A DNA stretch of 37,808 nt, taken from Bacteroidales bacterium UBA5235. GTDB lineage: Bacteria > Bacteroidota > Bacteroidia > Bacteroidales > VadinHA17. The notes below the pieces were generated by a model that searched no databases, was not told the origin of the DNA, and saw only the letters and a program-made list of their open reading frames with translations. The stretch lies in the NCBI GenBank assembly GCA_002409145.1, contig DHUL01000061.1:1-37808 (forward strand), written 5' to 3'. Both the position numbers and the translations under genes were made by a program. Positions 15,499-24,005 of the stretch are shown one piece after another (the first letter of the stretch is position 1; every line of letters begins with the position of its first letter).

Positions 15499-16941
15499 TT
15501 GATAATGCAGGCACATAGAGTTAGAGCCAATCGTATTACCCGGTGGATACAGGTCTTGCCTGATTTTGTAAAGTATCTCCTGTTGATTTCAATAAATCTT
15601 GCTTTTACTTATTACGCTCCTTCTCCGGTCAAAGCAGTATGGTATATTCTAACTTTGGTTTTATACTTTTATTCTAAGGAAGAGGCGCTCTGGCTTGCAT
15701 TCTTCTTGACGACCACAGACGGTTTTGCCGGATTCTTCGGAATATATGAAGCAACACTTACGGTTCTCCCCGGATTACCTGCTGTTGAGATTGTCCAGGT
15801 CTATGTTTTGCTTTCTGTAGTCAAAGCGGCCAGGAGCAAAATCCGACCGGTCATTTTTTTCAATAAGTACCTTCAAATACTGCTCATCTATCTGATTTTT
15901 CTCATTATATGGGGCCAGATGATGGGCCTCAGCGGGGGACTTAATGTTTATTTCAGGGTGCTGAAAGGGTTTTTACCTATGTTGCTGTTTTATTCTGTAC
16001 CCAGATTGTTCATGAATGAGGCAATGTATGCAAGGTTCTTCCGGATAATTTTTGTTGTTGTCTTGTTTGCATTTGCCGCGCAATTATTCACTCTCTTTAC
16101 GGGTCTGACTCCGGCAGAGGCAGCAGGCATTGTCAGACAGGATAAATTGGAAGACGAAGATGATTTCCGCGTCTTCTTTAATGCCAGCAGTACATTGCTG
16201 GGCTTGTTCGGTTCGATTTATTATCTGAGTCTGGGAGGTGGTTCCCGGTGGGACCGGATACTCTGCCTTATGGTCCTGATAGTTGCCCTTGTAATGGCTT
16301 TCCTTTCGGCAACCCGTGGCTGGATTATAGCTTTCAGTGTAATTACAGTTCTGGCAATAATCACAACAGGCACCTTACGCTCCCTAAGGAGCATTTTGAT
16401 CCTGATCCTGTTTATTCCGGCAGTTTTGTGGGTCCTCTCGAACCCGGTTATCAGCAGGCAACTGGGTTTTACCAGGGAGAGGCTTGAGAAGCTTGAATCA
16501 ATCTCGGAAGGAGACCTGACTGCTCAGGGAACTCTACAACGACTTGATTACCGGAGTCAGAGAGTCATGGGTGGCTGGAAGGAGAATCCTATCTTTGGCT
16601 GGGGATTTTCTGATATGGGCTATAAGTATGGAGACGGTCATGTGGGAAATCAGAGTCTGCTGGCTTTAACAGGCCTGGTTGGGTACATCCTGCTAAATGG
16701 TTTTCTGGTCTTTTTTGTATGGAGGATTATATCAGTTTACTTCAGGTCAGTGCACAGAGTTAAAGACAGGAACTCCTTACTCATATTCCCGGTTTTTCTC
16801 CTGGGTTGGTTTATTATTCATTCAACCAGCGGCCAGCAATTCAATTTTGCCGGGACACCTGGCGTGATTGTGTCTCAGGCAGTCTTCTTTAGTTTTGGAG
16901 CACTAAAGGTCAGACTGGCAAACAACCTAAACAATGCATAA
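15499..16941 (+). CDS. wzy: O-antigen polymerase/ligase-like membrane protein (Wzy candidate)
   Basis: 480-aa membrane protein with about eleven helices. The polar segment between late helices, RLDYRSQRVMGGWKENPIFGWG, followed by YGDGHVGNQSLLALTGLVGYILL, is the signature of the O-antigen ligase/polymerase (Wzy_C, WaaL) superfamily: Arg-rich loop, xxPIFGxG, then an H-N-x-x-L-x-x-x-x-x-x-G helix. As it sits among glycosyltransferases next to wzx, a Wzy polymerase is more likely than the WaaL ligase, but the two are hard to separate by sequence. Start TTG 15499 is favoured by the Shine-Dalgarno spacing; ATG 15505 is the alternative. The gene overlaps the next by 8 nt. Confidence 0.78.
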   Translation: MIMQAHRVRANRITRWIQVLPDFVKYLLLISINLAFTYYAPSPVKAVWYILTLVLYFYSKEEALWLAFFLTTTDGFAGFFGIYEATLTVLPGLPAVEIVQVYVLLSVVKAARSKIRPVIFFNKYLQILLIYLIFLIIWGQMMGLSGGLNVYFRVLKGFLPMLLFYSVPRLFMNEAMYARFFRIIFVVVLFAFAAQLFTLFTGLTPAEAAGIVRQDKLEDEDDFRVFFNASSTLLGLFGSIYYLSLGGGSRWDRILCLMVLIVALVMAFLSATRGWIIAFSVITVLAIITTGTLRSLRSILILILFIPAVLWVLSNPVISRQLGFTRERLEKLESISEGDLTAQGTLQRLDYRSQRVMGGWKENPIFGWGFSDMGYKYGDGHVGNQSLLALTGLVGYILLNGFLVFFVWRIISVYFRSVHRVKDRNSLLIFPVFLLGWFIIHSTSGQQFNFAGTPGVIVSQAVFFSFGALKVRLANNLNNA

Positions 16942-17995
16942 AAAATTTGAGAGGGCACTATTGCTATGCCCCGGGCAATATTCGCTGAAAAACTCGTTGC
17001 ATGACGTATTGTCTCTCATTGCAGGGGAAGTCAGAACGGCTGACATCACTGCAACAATGAGCAAAGGTGAAATTAAGATTAATACCCAGATATTTCGCTT
17101 TCCACATTCACTGAGGCAGGTCTGGGAAAAACGGTTTGTGGGAAAAATCAACAGCAGGGTTCTGCAGATTGTTGAATCCTTTAAGCCTGACATAGTTCTG
17201 ATCTACAACTCAATATTTCTTGTTCCAGAAACCTGTGTGGCCATAAGGAAGAAAGCCAGGTTGCTCTTTTTCATGGGTGACAGTCCCTTTTATACTCCCC
17301 AGAACAACTATTACCTTGCGTGCCTTAATCATGCTGACCTCATCCTTTCTCCTGATTCGTTCTGGAGCAAGCAGCTGAATACAATCGGGCTGAATACAAC
17401 CCTCTATTTTGTGCCGGCTCCCGACACCAGTTCTTATTTCAGGATCACCGACCTGAAGAGAGGGCCCGGGGATGCTGAACATGATATTCTTTATGTAGGA
17501 GCCAGCTATCTGAACTCCTGGGGATATAAAAAGGCCCTGTTCATGAGCAGGTTCACCGGATTCAATTTCAGGATTTACGGCAACACCGCCTGGAAGAGAT
17601 GGTTCGGTCTGTTTCCTGAGCTCAAGCCGGTTTATACCGAAAGTGGATTCCTTCCACAGGAGAAACTCAACCGTATGTTCAACCTGACCAGAATTGTTCC
17701 TGTTGACGGTAACCCGGGTATTCTGAACGGATTTCACCTGAGACTTTTTGAAGCTTTGTCTGCCGGTGCACTGCCACTCGTCGAGTACAGACACGATGTT
17801 GACAACCTTCTTTTCCGGGGATTCAGGGAACAATTGCCACTGATAAGAGACTACAACCAGGCGGCAGATATAGCAGAATATTATCTTAAAAATGGAAGAG
17901 AAAGAGATGACCTGGTAACTGCCATGGATGATTTTATAATCCGGGAATACAGTGCGGAAGCCAATGCGGGGCGCCTTGCAGAAGCCCTGAAATGA
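16934..17995 (+). CDS. CgeB-like GT-B glycosyltransferase
   Basis: 353-aa protein resembling the CgeB/glycosyl transferase family 1_2 group. FKPDIVLIYNS, RLLFFMGDSPFYTP and the later ADLILSPDSFWSKQLNTIG form the N-terminal GT-B half; FHLRLFEALSAGALPLVEYRHDVDNLLFRG corresponds to the conserved RxFEAxAxGxxxL donor-binding block. It overlaps wzy by 8 nt. The likely task is transfer of a sugar to the growing repeat unit in the cytoplasm. The absence of a strict E-x7-E motif separates it from the three GT4-type enzymes nearby. Confidence 0.72.
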   Translation: MHKKFERALLLCPGQYSLKNSLHDVLSLIAGEVRTADITATMSKGEIKINTQIFRFPHSLRQVWEKRFVGKINSRVLQIVESFKPDIVLIYNSIFLVPETCVAIRKKARLLFFMGDSPFYTPQNNYYLACLNHADLILSPDSFWSKQLNTIGLNTTLYFVPAPDTSSYFRITDLKRGPGDAEHDILYVGASYLNSWGYKKALFMSRFTGFNFRIYGNTAWKRWFGLFPELKPVYTESGFLPQEKLNRMFNLTRIVPVDGNPGILNGFHLRLFEALSAGALPLVEYRHDVDNLLFRGFREQLPLIRDYNQAADIAEYYLKNGRERDDLVTAMDDFIIREYSAEANAGRLAEALK

Positions 17996-18056
17996 ATCCG
18001 GAGTTCCCTTTGGAATTCATTTGGTCATTTGTGATCAGCTCAGTGAAGCGAAAACC

Positions 18057-19157
18057 ATGAAACCCATCACCCCTGTCAGAAAAGTCTGTCTTGTGCATTA
18101 TAGCTCTGCCCCGGGTGGGATAGAGGTCCTGATACCCACTCTTGTCAGAATAATCCCAGGCACCCTTTTCAGTGCATTTGTAATAAGGCCTCCTGAAAAG
18201 GGGAAAGAAAATGTCTACAAGGATATAGCTGTAGATGTGACGTATGGCTCCCTGAATAACCTGAAAGCTGCCCGCAGACTGCGCAATTTTGCCCGGATGA
18301 ACAGTGACGCTCTCTTTCATTGTTTCAATACCGGTCCTTTCTTTCTGTTGCAGCTCCGTCTGACTGGAGTGAAAAAAGCAGTCTACTCAATTCACGGAAC
18401 CCTTCATTTCAACGGCATTCTTCAGAAGCTGTTCAGAAAGCTGATATGGAGGATGGCCCTTTCTTCAAAGTACAGGCTGGTTGCAAATTCAGGGCACAGT
18501 CGTGACATTTTCCTTGATTTTATCTCTCCGCTTAACCGAAGCATTGACGTGGTATATAATCCGATCGGTTCAGAAAGGATGTTGACGGGGAAAGAAGGCA
18601 CCTCAGCCGACAGGATGAATATCATATATGCAGGCCGCCTGGCAGAGGGGAAAAACCTGCATAGGTGGCTGGATATTGCAGCTCTGATCCATGAACAGCA
18701 CAGTGAGGCCCGGTTCTTTATTTATGGTGACGGACCGCTGATGGATGAATTACAAAGGTACACATTGCAAATCGGAGCAGGGGGATATGTTACCTTCGAG
18801 GGATTCATGCATGATATCGGGGAGGTCTACCGGAAGGCTGACCTGATGATTTTTCTTTCTGAAAAAGAGTCGTTCGGTAATGTAGCGGTGGAGAGCATTC
18901 TCTGCGGGACTCCGGTAATAGCATCTGCTATTCCGAGCATGAAGGAAATATTTATTAATTACCCTCAGTTCCTGGTGCCTGCGGATGAGCGGATGGATGA
19001 GGCTGTGTTGCAGAAGCTGGGCAGCCTTGATACACTGAGACAATCTGTAAATGATGCCCGGGAGGAATTCCTGGTCCGGTTCTCAATGGGGCAGCATGCT
19101 GAGAAAATTGAGAAGATTTACGATAGCTTCACTGGCCCTGATGGCCGGAACAAATGA
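18057..19157 (+). CDS. GT4 glycosyltransferase
   Basis: 366-aa GT4 enzyme. The first loop LVHYSSAPGGIEVL (17-30 region) is the Gly-containing N-terminal motif, YNPIG ends the inter-domain part, IIYAGRLAEGKNLHRWLDIA opens the donor domain, FFIYGDGPLMDEL and VTFEGFMHDIGEVYRKADLMIFLS follow, and E271-x7-E279 in KESFGNVAVE is the donor-phosphate motif. All elements are complete. I start at ATG 18057; an in-frame TTG at 18021 would add 12 poorly conserved residues. Its 3' end overlaps the asparagine-synthetase-like gene. Confidence 0.88.
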   Translation: MKPITPVRKVCLVHYSSAPGGIEVLIPTLVRIIPGTLFSAFVIRPPEKGKENVYKDIAVDVTYGSLNNLKAARRLRNFARMNSDALFHCFNTGPFFLLQLRLTGVKKAVYSIHGTLHFNGILQKLFRKLIWRMALSSKYRLVANSGHSRDIFLDFISPLNRSIDVVYNPIGSERMLTGKEGTSADRMNIIYAGRLAEGKNLHRWLDIAALIHEQHSEARFFIYGDGPLMDELQRYTLQIGAGGYVTFEGFMHDIGEVYRKADLMIFLSEKESFGNVAVESILCGTPVIASAIPSMKEIFINYPQFLVPADERMDEAVLQKLGSLDTLRQSVNDAREEFLVRFSMGQHAEKIEKIYDSFTGPDGRNK

Positions 19158-20955
19158 AGATGCAGATAAGAATGCAATTTTGCTGATGAGCTTTTTGCTT
19201 GATATATCCACCAACCACCTTTCCCTGGATCTTTCCGACGGATTGCCTGAAATTTTTAAGGTGAAGCCGGACATAAGACTGCACCTGAGGGGAGACGACT
19301 ATGAGTTCATGTCTTGGGGTGATCCCATTTCCACGGATAAGTTCAGCAGAGAGTTGCCCCGGAGAAAAAGCCTGGAGTTCATTGTCAACAATCTTTACGG
19401 CCACTATTACTTTGCTTTCTATGACCGTGCAGACAGGAAGGTTATCACTGGAAATTCACTGTTCAGCATCCTGCCGCTTTATTATTGCGAATGGAGTGAA
19501 TCAGGCTCCGGCAGTAAAAGGATCATGATGTCTGAGAATGCGTTTACACTTGCCTCCCACCTGGGGAAAAAGTCATTCTCAAAACGTTTCCTTCTTGAGT
19601 CAATGCTTTTTAACTACCCGCTGTTCAACCATAGTGCGGTTGATGGTATTAAACTCCTCCCATCAAATTCGGGGATTATTGCAGACCGGAATGGCGCGAA
19701 AATTTTGAAGCATACTTCAGTTGAAAAGCTGTTCGGTCAACACAATATCTTATCTGTCGAACCATCCCGTAAAAAGGATGGCATCAACCTGGCTCCGGCA
19801 AGGAAGGAGGCTGAGACTATGGTTGAAATTTTTCTGCAGGAAACAAAAAAGTACCTTCCGGAACAAGATTACTACACGGCACTTACAGGCGGGTTTGACG
19901 GGAGAACACTCACTGCAGTCGGATTGTATCACAAAAGACCTTTTTCAGGATTTTGCTTTGGGACCGCCTCCTCTCTTGATCTTAATGTTGCCCGCCTGGT
20001 CTCATCAAAGGCAGGGATTTCCTTTTTCGGGATTGACCTTAATGAGGACTATGTAAAACATCACAGTCTTGAATCCGGGAAGGAATTTATACAAAGGTCG
20101 TCCGGCTCAGGAACATTCTCCAGAGCCCATTACCTGTATGCTTCAAAGCTGCTGGCCGGGAAGACGGATTGCATTGTGACGGGTAATTTTGGAAGTGAAA
20201 TCTTTCGTGCGATGCACGTTCCGGGTGTGATGATCTCTCCAAATCTTCATGCTGTATTTAGCTCTGAAAATCATGAGGAAGCATGCCGGAAGGTGAAGAA
20301 CAGCATTGCCATGCAATGGCTGAATCAATCAGAGATGCAATCTGAATGGGAAGAACTCAGGAGTGATATTGCAGAACTTCCTTGTTTCAGATCTGAATAC
20401 AGGGATCTCAGCAGGAACATGCAGTTCTATATCTTTGTTTTTGAAGAGATATTCAGGAAATATTTTGGCGCTGAGATGATAAGCCAATACGGTATCCTGA
20501 GAAACCGCACTCCTTTTCTTGATATTGATTTCCTCCGGGAGTTGATGAAGACAGGTTTTGCAGGAATTCATTCCGAATTCTTTGAAAATAATCCGGTCAA
20601 AAGGTACAAAGGGCAGGTATTGTATGCTCATATTATCAGGAAAGCATTCCCGGTTCTTGGGAGATTGCCACTTGACAGAGGTTACAGGCCTGATGATCTC
20701 CTGTCAATAAGAGGTTTGCCCGGAATTGTCAGAGGATATATTCAGAAAGAGCTTAGGAAGAGGAATTCTGCGCCTGATCCCAACCGGGTAAAAAATTCAT
20801 GGGAATTTAACCGCAATTACTATGAAAGCCTTCCGGTTAACGAGCTCCTGTTTAACCATGGAAAGATCTCTCACCTCAGGAACCAGGGTTTCACAGATAA
20901 CCATGCCATGGTGTATAGCATGATTTATGTTGATAACTACCTGAATAGCAAGTAG
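19141..20955 (+). CDS. Asparagine-synthetase-like protein lacking the glutaminase cysteine
   Basis: About 604 aa with the two-domain plan of asparagine synthetase B homologues. The N-terminal half keeps fold-like features (NNLYGHYYFAFYDRADRKV) but no Cys at position 2, so it cannot hydrolyse glutamine in the usual way. The synthetase half keeps an ATP pyrophosphate loop in altered form, TGGFDGR (249-255) instead of SGGxDS, and later NRTPFLDIDFLREL, the family segment RxPFLDxxL. Relatives in polysaccharide loci amidate sugar uronic acids, as WbpS does in Porphyromonas. With no cysteine it may use free ammonia or another amine, or form another amide. I prefer ATG 19141 (17-nt overlap); in-frame ATGs at 19051 and 19096 would overlap the upstream gene by 107 and 62 nt. 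Confidence 0.75.
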   Translation: MAGTNEDADKNAILLMSFLLDISTNHLSLDLSDGLPEIFKVKPDIRLHLRGDDYEFMSWGDPISTDKFSRELPRRKSLEFIVNNLYGHYYFAFYDRADRKVITGNSLFSILPLYYCEWSESGSGSKRIMMSENAFTLASHLGKKSFSKRFLLESMLFNYPLFNHSAVDGIKLLPSNSGIIADRNGAKILKHTSVEKLFGQHNILSVEPSRKKDGINLAPARKEAETMVEIFLQETKKYLPEQDYYTALTGGFDGRTLTAVGLYHKRPFSGFCFGTASSLDLNVARLVSSKAGISFFGIDLNEDYVKHHSLESGKEFIQRSSGSGTFSRAHYLYASKLLAGKTDCIVTGNFGSEIFRAMHVPGVMISPNLHAVFSSENHEEACRKVKNSIAMQWLNQSEMQSEWEELRSDIAELPCFRSEYRDLSRNMQFYIFVFEEIFRKYFGAEMISQYGILRNRTPFLDIDFLRELMKTGFAGIHSEFFENNPVKRYKGQVLYAHIIRKAFPVLGRLPLDRGYRPDDLLSIRGLPGIVRGYIQKELRKRNSAPDPNRVKNSWEFNRNYYESLPVNELLFNHGKISHLRNQGFTDNHAMVYSMIYVDNYLNSK

Positions 20956-20962
20956 ATTATTT

Positions 20963-22009
20963 ATGAATAAGATATATCTTCTTACAGACTACAAAGGCCG
21001 GTTCGGTTCAAAACATGATGATCAACCATACAGGTCCGGAATGGATCTGTCACTTTTGAAAAAATGCTTTAAGGAAATCGGTTATGAGTCAGAGCCGGTT
21101 TCTTTCAGTGATGTCAATCTCTGCGATTCTTTCTGGAGTGGCAGTCTGGTACTTTATACATCCTCAGAGGACATTGGACTGATATACAAGCAATACATTG
21201 AAGATATCGTTCTTTCTCTTTCGCTTGCCGGTGCTGAGGTGATCCCCCGGTTTGAATTCCTGAGGGCCAATAACAATAAGGTTTTCATGGAGTTGTTACG
21301 ATGCATTCTCCCTGGAGACATGAGAGGAAATCTTGTTTCTTCCCACTATGGAACACTGGAGGAGCTGACAGCCGGGAAAGGGGAAATTGAATATCCTGTC
21401 GTAGTGAAAGGCTTTAGCGGAGCAATGGGGCGAAATGTCTTCCTGGCACATAATGAGAAGGAACTGAAAAAAACAATCAGAAAAAAAGTATTATCAGAGA
21501 GTCCTCTAAGGTTCAGGATTAAGGAATACCTGAGACAGGTCAGGCATAAAGGGTACCGGAGAGATTCATTTTACAGGGGGCGTTTTGTAGTACAAAAATT
21601 TGTCCCCGGGCTGAAAAACGACTGGAAGGTATATTTCTTTGGTAATAAGGCTTTTGTTTTCTACAGGCCCATATTCGCTGAAAGAGTGTTCAGGGCCAGT
21701 GGAGGTGGGTATGACAATTACCTGTACGGGAGAGATGCTGATATTCCTGAGGGAATGCTTGATTTTGGGTGGAAGCTCTTCAGACAATTGAGGGTGCCGA
21801 ATATTTCAATGGATATTGCATGGGACGGGGTCCGTTTCTATCTCCTGGAGTTCCAGTGTATCTATTTCGGGACTGCCGGTATACTTAGAAAGTACTCTTC
21901 TGAATACTGGTTAAGGAAAAATGACTCATGGGAGCTGAATGACAATGACGGATGCATTGAAAAGGTCTATGCTGAGAGTATTGGTTGGTTCATGGAAAAC
22001 GAAGGATGA
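20963..22009 (+). CDS. ATP-grasp protein (RimK-like)
   Basis: 348-aa ATP-grasp enzyme. K149 in EYPVVVKGFSGAMGRNVFL is the ATP-binding lysine with its glycine-rich loop, GRFVVQKFVPGLKNDWKVYFFGNKAF (206-231) is the second ATP strand region in the RimK style, and MDIAWDGVRFYLLEFQ (283-298) carries the metal-binding acidic residues. It would activate a carboxylate with ATP and join it to an amine. It starts 7 nt after the asparagine-synthetase-like gene and overlaps the next gene by 4 nt. Pairing with that gene suggests the two build an amide or aminoacyl group on the glycan. The substrate is unknown. Confidence 0.75.
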   Translation: MNKIYLLTDYKGRFGSKHDDQPYRSGMDLSLLKKCFKEIGYESEPVSFSDVNLCDSFWSGSLVLYTSSEDIGLIYKQYIEDIVLSLSLAGAEVIPRFEFLRANNNKVFMELLRCILPGDMRGNLVSSHYGTLEELTAGKGEIEYPVVVKGFSGAMGRNVFLAHNEKELKKTIRKKVLSESPLRFRIKEYLRQVRHKGYRRDSFYRGRFVVQKFVPGLKNDWKVYFFGNKAFVFYRPIFAERVFRASGGGYDNYLYGRDADIPEGMLDFGWKLFRQLRVPNISMDIAWDGVRFYLLEFQCIYFGTAGILRKYSSEYWLRKNDSWELNDNDGCIEKVYAESIGWFMENEG

Positions 22010-22953
22010 AGGTACTGTTTGTCTCAAGCGGCAGGGCAGGAGATGTGGGCCATGTGGTAAAGAACCAGGGTGAGTCTCTGAAGAAGGTTGGCACAGAGGT
22101 TGAATATCTTACAATTAAACCAGGGATAATTGGTTACCTGAAAGCAGTTGGCCGGATCAGAGGAGCCTGCAGACGAAATTCCTATGATCTGGTGCATGCT
22201 CATTACAGTCTGAGTGCATTCTCCGCAACCCTTGCAGGGGTAAGGCCGCTGGTAGTATCGGTGATGGGCTCTGACGCCTATGCTTCATGGCCCTTTCGGG
22301 TAATTATCCGGATGCTTTCGGTGTGCAGATGGGATGCCACAATTGTCAAGACTGAGCAGATGAAGGGGATACTTAAGCTGAAGAAGGCGGTTGTGATTCC
22401 CAACGGTGTGGACACGGAAAGATTTGCTCCTTCAGACATGGTTGAAGCAAGGCAGAAGCTGAATCTGCCTGCTGACAGGCAGATAGTCTTGTTTATCGGA
22501 GCTGCTGACCGTCCTGAGAAAAACCTTAAGGCTGCAGAACAGGCTGTGGCTGAACTCAGGGATAGTTCTGTCCTTTTTATTCACCTTGCGAACATTCCAA
22601 ATTCAGATGTTCCGCATTATCTCAACGCTGCAGACCTCTTGCTTCTGACCTCCCTGAGAGAGGGTAGTGTAAATGTGATAAAGGAAGCGATGGCCTGTAA
22701 CTGTCCCATTGTGTCAACCGATGTGGGTGATGTGAAATGGGTCACAGGAAACACGGAAGGCTGTTTCATCACATCGTTTAGTATCGACAATATTATGAGG
22801 ACAATACGGATGGCTCTTAACTTCGGCAGGAGAACCAACGGAAGAGGTAAAATCCATAGTCTGGATCTGGATTCATTGGTAGTATCGGAGAAAATCCTTT
22901 CTCTGTACAGAGGCGTTTTAACAAAGAGTACTTCTGATGGAAATATTGATTGA
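22006..22953 (+). CDS. GT4 glycosyltransferase
   Basis: 315-aa GT4 enzyme, shorter than usual. LFVSSGRAGDVGHVVKNQG is the acceptor-domain start, YDLVHAHYSLSAF and VVIPNGVDTERFAP the hinge, IVLFIGAADRPEKNLKAAEQA the donor-domain start, and E219-x7-E227 in REGSVNVIKEAM the donor-phosphate site. The ATGA overlap with the previous stop fixes the start; an in-frame ATG at 21985 adds seven residues. Residues around ADLLLLTSLREGS resemble GT4 proteins from capsule and exopolysaccharide loci. It adds one sugar, possibly the one modified by the ATP-grasp and FemAB-like neighbours. Confidence 0.87.
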   Translation: MKVLFVSSGRAGDVGHVVKNQGESLKKVGTEVEYLTIKPGIIGYLKAVGRIRGACRRNSYDLVHAHYSLSAFSATLAGVRPLVVSVMGSDAYASWPFRVIIRMLSVCRWDATIVKTEQMKGILKLKKAVVIPNGVDTERFAPSDMVEARQKLNLPADRQIVLFIGAADRPEKNLKAAEQAVAELRDSSVLFIHLANIPNSDVPHYLNAADLLLLTSLREGSVNVIKEAMACNCPIVSTDVGDVKWVTGNTEGCFITSFSIDNIMRTIRMALNFGRRTNGRGKIHSLDLDSLVVSEKILSLYRGVLTKSTSDGNID

Positions 22954-23947
22954 TGATCCACTTCTGATTGAGAGATGGAAGGAATTTGCAGAAGGGAATC
23001 CTCATTCCTCTCCTTTTCAGACACCTCAGTTTCTGGAGTTATGTAACAGTGTTCCCGGATTCCGGGCAAAAGCCATTGCTGTCGGGAATGGTTGTAATCT
23101 TCACGCCCTGGCAGTGGCAGTTATCCAGAAGGAGGCCGGTATCAGGGGGTATTTCTCCCGCAGGGCTGTTATTTATGGAGGCCCCCTTATTGACCCTGCG
23201 CATCCTGAAGCGCTCGGGAATTTATTATCAGAGATAAGTGTTGCCTTGCACCGCGAGGTTATATATGTCGAATCCAGAAATTATTCAGATTATAAAGATT
23301 TCGAGGAGATATTCAGTTCAAACGGGTGGAGATTTATTCCATATCTTAACCTGACAATTGATCTGAGAGATAAATCTCTTGAAGACATTTATAAGGATAT
23401 GCACTATAACCGCAGGAGACAAATCAGGTCCTCCCTTGAGACAGGTGCCTCCTACAGGGAATGTGAGTCAGAATCAGAGCTTACGGCTATTTATGATATC
23501 CTTGTTGACCTGTATAGTGACAGAGTGAAAGTACCCCTGCCTGATTTCCTCTTCTTCAAAGCCCTTTGGCAAAGAGCTCCGGGGAAAGTATTCGTCGTAT
23601 TGCATGAAGAGAAGGTCATCGGTGGCAGCTTTTGCGTCATTCAACCGGGAAGGAACATATACACGATGTATTATTGCGGACTTCGGAATTATAACAGAAA
23701 GATATATCCAACACATCTGGCAGTCCTGGCTACACTGGAGTACGGACTCGGGACCGGATTGAAGATGCTTGATTTTATGGGAGGAGGCATAAAAAACAGG
23801 GAATATGGTGTCAGAAAATACAAACAGGAATTCGGTGGTATAATTAATGAATATGGCAGGAATATCAAGATTTTTAACCGATTCCTTTATAATCTCGGTC
23901 GGGCTGCAATCTGGCTCGGCAGGTTCAGTATAAAGAACTCCGGGTAA
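22937..23947 (+). CDS. FemAB/GNAT-like acyl- or aminoacyltransferase
   Basis: 336-aa protein with the double-GNAT plan of FemAB-type enzymes. SSPFQTPQFLELCNS near the start is the classic FQTPxW-like opening, RRAVIYGGPLI the first-domain strand, DMHYNRRRQIRSSLETGASYRE the conserved NxRRxIRxA helix with following strand, and VIGGSFCVIQPGRNIYTMYYCG then GLKMLDFMGGGIKNREYGVRKYKQEFGG the second-domain core and terminal KxxFG motif. FemAB proteins in Gram-positives use aminoacyl-tRNA; relatives in polysaccharide loci transfer acyl or amino acid groups to sugars. It overlaps the GT4 by 17 nt. It is comparable in role to VimA of Porphyromonas, which is only a family-level comparison. Confidence 0.76.
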   Translation: MEILIDDPLLIERWKEFAEGNPHSSPFQTPQFLELCNSVPGFRAKAIAVGNGCNLHALAVAVIQKEAGIRGYFSRRAVIYGGPLIDPAHPEALGNLLSEISVALHREVIYVESRNYSDYKDFEEIFSSNGWRFIPYLNLTIDLRDKSLEDIYKDMHYNRRRQIRSSLETGASYRECESESELTAIYDILVDLYSDRVKVPLPDFLFFKALWQRAPGKVFVVLHEEKVIGGSFCVIQPGRNIYTMYYCGLRNYNRKIYPTHLAVLATLEYGLGTGLKMLDFMGGGIKNREYGVRKYKQEFGGIINEYGRNIKIFNRFLYNLGRAAIWLGRFSIKNSG

Positions 23948-24005
23948 GGCTGGATTTTCTCTGGTAACAATTTCACCTATCCAATATACGCTTCCGCAAT
24001 AATAA

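Noticed and set aside
17210..17833. 207-aa open frame on the minus strand
   Set aside because: It lies wholly opposite the CgeB-like glycosyltransferase and shows no domain, start context or operon fit.
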